Positions 60,355-64,000 of a DNA stretch of 64,000 bases are shown in pieces. The notes under the pieces are model-generated. The model did no database searches and was not told the DNA's origin. It saw only the letters and a program-made list of their open reading frames with translations. Location: the NCBI GenBank assembly GCA_049115715.1, contig JAGDZQ010000006.1, forward strand, positions 1 to 64,000, given 5' to 3'. Each line of letters opens with the position of its first letter. The stretch's first letter is position 1. The DNA comes from JAMZMI01 sp049115715 (lineage in GTDB: Bacteria; Bacteroidota; Bacteroidia; Cytophagales; Cyclobacteriaceae). Both the position numbers and the translations under genes were made by a program.

Positions 60355-63300
60355 TCATTTGATTATCGTAAAATAACCATTGATCACTTTTCGATCTATT
60401 CTTGGTTCGTTTAGCTCCAACATAAAATAGTAGGTTCCTGCGGGGTGATTATCTCCATCCCAGTCATTTTGATAATTCTTTTTCTCAAAGACTCTGTTGC
60501 CACTTCGGTCGGTGATGGTTAATCGACTGTTTGCGAAAATCTCCACTTTTTCTATTGTGAAAAACTGATTAAACGGGTCTCCATTTGGGGTGAATACATT
60601 GTGGGCGTGGAGTTTTGGTTTAAAAAATACACAGACTTCATTTGACCATGAGAAACTATCATTCCCTCCTTCTTCGGAAGCTTTTACTCTAAAACAATGG
60701 TCAAATCCAAGGTTGTCATTGGTGTAGTTAAATGTCTCGTCAGATGTTGTGCCTATGAGAGTGGCTGGTTTCTCATCTACAGATAGATATACTTCATAAT
60801 TAGAAACTCCATTTTCCCATCCTGCATAGGGAGTCCATTCGATTTTGGCTTCATTTTCAATCTGACTACCTGCGCTTTTGATTACCATGTTTGAATGCAA
60901 TGCGGAAGTGAAAATTTCGGTACAACTATCCTCTTTGACAGATAAACCATATGTATATACCAAATCTGATTGCGTATTTTCAGTGACCGAAAATTGATCA
61001 GGAGTCAATATCGTTGAGAGCTGATTTCCTCTTTGAGACCTGACCAGTGAATATGTGTAATTACCAAAATTATTATTGGATACGGCACTATTTATAATGA
61101 TCCGATTGCTGACACTCGTATCATTGGTCACATTGATGATTTGAGGTTTAGGCGGACTCCAATTGATATTAATTGTATTTTCTGCGATCTCAGAACAAAT
61201 CCCAACTGTATCGAAAGCTGCTGCTTTTATGACGTATGTTCCTGGACAAGAGAAGTGAAGGTTAATGGGCTCATTAAGCAGCGCTGAGTCTATTTTCACG
61301 ACATCATCTACCAGCCAATTTACCAACTGATAGAGTGTATCTGCTTTAACCGACAGTGTGGCGCTTTCGTTGATCTCATAACTTGTTTTATCGTGGATGA
61401 TTTCTAAGTCGGTTTCCGGGACTCTTTGAACAAAAACGAAAAGTGTATCTGAGGTACCCTCACATATATCTTTTCCAGGAACCGATTGGAGGTACCAGAG
61501 CTTGTTTATACCGGATGCATTCCAATCAACAATCACCTCTTGTTCTCCCTGTCCCTGTAGAATAGAGCCGCCCTCAATTTGCCACTCATAGACTGATTCT
61601 TCAAAATAATAGGCAAAGTAGGCCTGATTTGAAGCCTCATTGGCACATATGGAATCATTTCCAATGGCTGCTGCTGGTTCTAATTTTAGATTGATTTTTA
61701 CTGGAAATGTGACAGTATCTCCGTAGCAGAGGAATTTATCCTGAGGTAATAGTTTCACCGAAGACACGTCACTGGTCATACCCCAATTGACCCGTATGCT
61801 ATCCCGATAGTTTGCAACGATAGTCCCCCCTTCTACAAACCACTCATTATTTAATTGACCTGGGTTTTCTGTGACGTACAATACATTTTCAGTGAAAGGG
61901 CAAACCGACCTAGCCCCTAAAATAGGACGCTTCGGGTTGGTCAGATTCAACACTCTCACTTCTGTTTGTTCACTCCCTCCCTCACAATTGAAGTCCGAAG
62001 TAATACCTGTTACTTTTAGCACGAAGATGCCTTCTTTACCGTAGTTGTAGAAGACGGGATTTTGATCAAATGATTCGATCGTCGTTCCATCTCCAAAATC
62101 CCATTCGTAAGAGTCATATTCAAAATCTGCTATGGGAGTAAACTCAAGAAGATCGTTATGACATAGGCTGTCGATAGGTACTTTGACTCCATGGGAATTA
62201 CGTATATCTACACTCAAAGACAGATTGGCCAAACTTGCTCCAGCAGAATACCCAAAGGACTCATTGCTTCCATATCCATATACGTATGCGATAAATCCGT
62301 TTTCTGATTTTATAGTATGATTCCCTCCTGTGATTGTAAATCGAGCATATACAAAATCCGTGTTATTGGGGACCACTTTGAAACTCCCACCTATGCTTCC
62401 TCCATCAAGCCTTAATGCATCTATTCTTTGTCTCGGCGCAATAATATTGAGTGAAAAAGTTGAGGTGGTAACTATTCCAGGCGCGTTGAATGTGATATCT
62501 GAAAGCAACTGTTCATTTGGGCTGAGCAATATAAGAAAAGGGTCTCCAAGCGAGTTGTCACACCCTTGTGTTCTGCTCAGTTGCCCAACAGTTACAGGTT
62601 TATCTGCAATGATATTGTTAACCCCATCTAGTTGACGCTGAGCGTATTCCCCTCTGTCGAGTATAATGGTCTCATTGGCTATGTTGATCGTCGTATTATC
62701 ATCTCGAGCCAATACTTTGACAATGTCACCTCCGCTTCTAGGCTCATAATTCACTGTTATGAACTCACGTCCCCAGGTTTTCAAGGGAAACATCTGAGCA
62801 AACAAATGATCGTGACCATTGGTCACTCCACACTCCCCTACCTGAGTATACTGGTTTCCTGCGAATACTGCGATATCCTTGCAAGAGTTGTTGTCGCTGC
62901 TGGTCGCTTCCACTCTTGATCCAGTCAAATCACCTCTGGCCATTAATAAATAGGTGTCGCCCTTGTTTAGATTTACTTTAAAAGGTGTATTCGCAGCAAA
63001 ACCATTGAGAGTCGCGACGCTCGGAGTAATTTCCACCACAGTATTATCATCAGTGGCTACTACGTATAGTTCAGAATTTGAATTATTATTATTGTTTCTG
63101 TTTCCAGATTCCCAGTGAGACATCACCAGATATTCATTACTTAATGAAAAGGTTGGTAATATGACCGTTTCGTCTGCACTGTATTGTCTTTTGTTGATAC
63201 CAAAAACACTGACTTGATCTTCTGATGTAAGGTGAATTCCTCTATTATAAATACCACTATTGCTACCAGCCATTGCTGTACTTGCACTTAGTTGAATCAA

Positions 63301-63561
63301 AGTGGCTTCACCAGGAACAACATCAAACGTTATAGGCGAAAATGAACTTATTCCGGGCATTTCCAATTGACCAGATGTGCTATCCTCAGCACTTATATAC
63401 ACTTCCAGAATGATAGGATTGCTTGCCGCATCGAAACCAACCCAATTGTTCATGAAACCAAACCAAAAATCTGTACCCTCTGTCGATAAGTTTTGGGAAT
63501 TTGCTATCTGAGTGGACAGAAGCAATAATAAGAGAGATAAGACTTTGAAGCAGTGAGTCAT
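60355..63561 (-). CDS. Type-IX-secreted protein with IgGFc-binding-like and PKD domains
   Basis: A 1068-residue protein with a signal peptide (VLSLLLLLLSTQIANSQ). Residues ~25-440 match the IgGFc-binding N-terminal type (GTDFWFGFMNN, ITSEDQVSVFG-like strands, GREFITVNYEPRSGGD). A PKD domain follows (YDSYEWDFGDGTTIESF), then further Ig-like strands and a fibronectin-like module (IEWTPYAGWENGVSNYEVY). The last ~85 residues are the gliding-motility-associated C-terminal domain / type B sorting signal: NVFTPNGDPFNQFF, ITDRSGNRVFEKKNYQNDWDG, PAGTYYFMLEL. It is exported by type IX secretion and probably stays at the surface or is released by PorU-type processing. The stop abuts the convergent dehydrogenase stop (TGATCA at 60352-60357). 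Confidence 0.93.
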   Translation of the reverse strand: MTHCFKVLSLLLLLLSTQIANSQNLSTEGTDFWFGFMNNWVGFDAASNPIILEVYISAEDSTSGQLEMPGISSFSPITFDVVPGEATLIQLSASTAMAGSNSGIYNRGIHLTSEDQVSVFGINKRQYSADETVILPTFSLSNEYLVMSHWESGNRNNNNNSNSELYVVATDDNTVVEITPSVATLNGFAANTPFKVNLNKGDTYLLMARGDLTGSRVEATSSDNNSCKDIAVFAGNQYTQVGECGVTNGHDHLFAQMFPLKTWGREFITVNYEPRSGGDIVKVLARDDNTTINIANETIILDRGEYAQRQLDGVNNIIADKPVTVGQLSRTQGCDNSLGDPFLILLSPNEQLLSDITFNAPGIVTTSTFSLNIIAPRQRIDALRLDGGSIGGSFKVVPNNTDFVYARFTITGGNHTIKSENGFIAYVYGYGSNESFGYSAGASLANLSLSVDIRNSHGVKVPIDSLCHNDLLEFTPIADFEYDSYEWDFGDGTTIESFDQNPVFYNYGKEGIFVLKVTGITSDFNCEGGSEQTEVRVLNLTNPKRPILGARSVCPFTENVLYVTENPGQLNNEWFVEGGTIVANYRDSIRVNWGMTSDVSSVKLLPQDKFLCYGDTVTFPVKINLKLEPAAAIGNDSICANEASNQAYFAYYFEESVYEWQIEGGSILQGQGEQEVIVDWNASGINKLWYLQSVPGKDICEGTSDTLFVFVQRVPETDLEIIHDKTSYEINESATLSVKADTLYQLVNWLVDDVVKIDSALLNEPINLHFSCPGTYVIKAAAFDTVGICSEIAENTININWSPPKPQIINVTNDTSVSNRIIINSAVSNNNFGNYTYSLVRSQRGNQLSTILTPDQFSVTENTQSDLVYTYGLSVKEDSCTEIFTSALHSNMVIKSAGSQIENEAKIEWTPYAGWENGVSNYEVYLSVDEKPATLIGTTSDETFNYTNDNLGFDHCFRVKASEEGGNDSFSWSNEVCVFFKPKLHAHNVFTPNGDPFNQFFTIEKVEIFANSRLTITDRSGNRVFEKKNYQNDWDGDNHPAGTYYFMLELNEPRIDRKVINGYFTIIK

Positions 63562-63794
63562 GAAATTAACTTGAACAAAAAACTAACTGACAATATACCA
63601 AATATTACAGGTAGCAGGGGGCAATAAAGGTTTACCAAGTGTTAGAAAGTCCAAGTTTTTTGGAATGTACCAATTAAGTGAGTCAATGGAAAGTTTGTGT
63701 AAAAAAGTAAAATGTTCTCGACGAAAACGCACGACCTAGCGCTAATAATAAATTGTACTATTTTTACCTTTAGTTGAATAATCCATAGCAAAAT

Positions 63795-64000
63795 ATGAAC
63801 AGGTCAATTCTACCCTTAATTATTACTTTAATAACAATCACATCTTTTTCATCTTTTGCTCAGGAGACTGATGATGATCTTTCAGATTATTCATATCTAT
63901 GGGAAGACACAAAAAAGAAAAAAAAGAAGAGCAAGAAGAATGGGAAAAAACAGAAAGAGCCTTCTTCTGTTACGATCATATTGGCTGATTCTACAGATTC
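63795..64000 (+). CDS. N-terminus of a secreted protein (3' end outside window)
   Basis: An ATG at 63795 opens a frame of 68 codons reaching the right edge. Residues 1-23 form a signal peptide (LPLIITLITITSFSSFAQ). The mature start is acidic with DDDLSDYSYLWED, then a Lys-rich stretch encoded by an A-rich run (~63910-63953). Too little is visible for a family call. A TACCTTTA box at 63765-63772 is a possible -7 element. Confidence 0.7.
   Translation, partial: MNRSILPLIITLITITSFSSFAQETDDDLSDYSYLWEDTKKKKKKSKKNGKKQKEPSSVTIILADSTD

Overview
The window is from a Bacteroidota chromosome, most likely a marine gliding member of the Cytophagales. This rests on several lines of sequence evidence: type IX secretion cargo with gliding-motility C-terminal domains, a TonB receptor paired with a DUF4249 lipoprotein, OmpA/PD40 proteins, Bacteroidetes-type promoters (TTTG-N17-20-TAnnTTTG), few Shine-Dalgarno sites, low GC, and families such as DUF2911 and ppgK. 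I saw no rRNA or tRNA genes, CRISPR array or intact insertion sequence.

Layout. 1-4309 (-) is the N-terminal part of a giant secreted adhesin with near-identical 270 bp repeats; its 3' end lies outside the window. 4674-6809 is an OmpA/PD40 envelope protein. 7140-8463 is a small decayed accessory patch: a truncated sigma-like ORF, a Panacea-like protein and a 16 bp inverted repeat. 8464-10045 is an ECF42-type sigma factor with its DGPF partner, followed by greB. 11910-16385 is a probable carbohydrate locus: a glycoside-hydrolase-like lipoprotein and a Tat-exported FAD oxidoreductase, divergent from a membrane-anchored regulator. 16560-17654 holds a bacterial homologue of the Vms1/ANKZF1 peptidyl-tRNA hydrolase domain, preceded by a gene broken by one in-frame stop. 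17711-21003 holds an IMPase, a kinase-like phosphotransferase, a zinc-ribbon protein and yaaA.

The most unusual block is 21204-28260 (-). It begins with a peptidoglycan amidase lacking a signal peptide and continues with four small paralogues sharing an (I/L)D(G/S)D(I/V)T...H signature. Among them is a 543-residue protein with peptidoglycan-binding-like modules, a strongly basic amphipathic tract and a hydrophobic C-terminus. The block ends with a membrane protein whose start is preceded by a (CA)9 tract that could act as a phase switch, and a trypsin-like protease. I know no described system with this composition. A perfect palindrome sits just upstream of its first gene.

The second half contains a 14-blade propeller sensor fused to a chemoreceptor signalling domain, two large uncharacterised membrane proteins, a PadR-controlled FtsX-type ABC permease, an SDR-truA pair, a GH43 enzyme and a ParDE module. 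It continues with a dinB-dnaE2 mutagenesis operon behind a 35 bp dyad operator, a TonB receptor/DUF4249 pair, divergent deaD and ABC-F genes sharing mirrored promoters, ppgK with a hydroxyacid dehydrogenase, and a type-B-sorted IgGFc-binding-like protein. The start of another secreted protein reaches the right edge.
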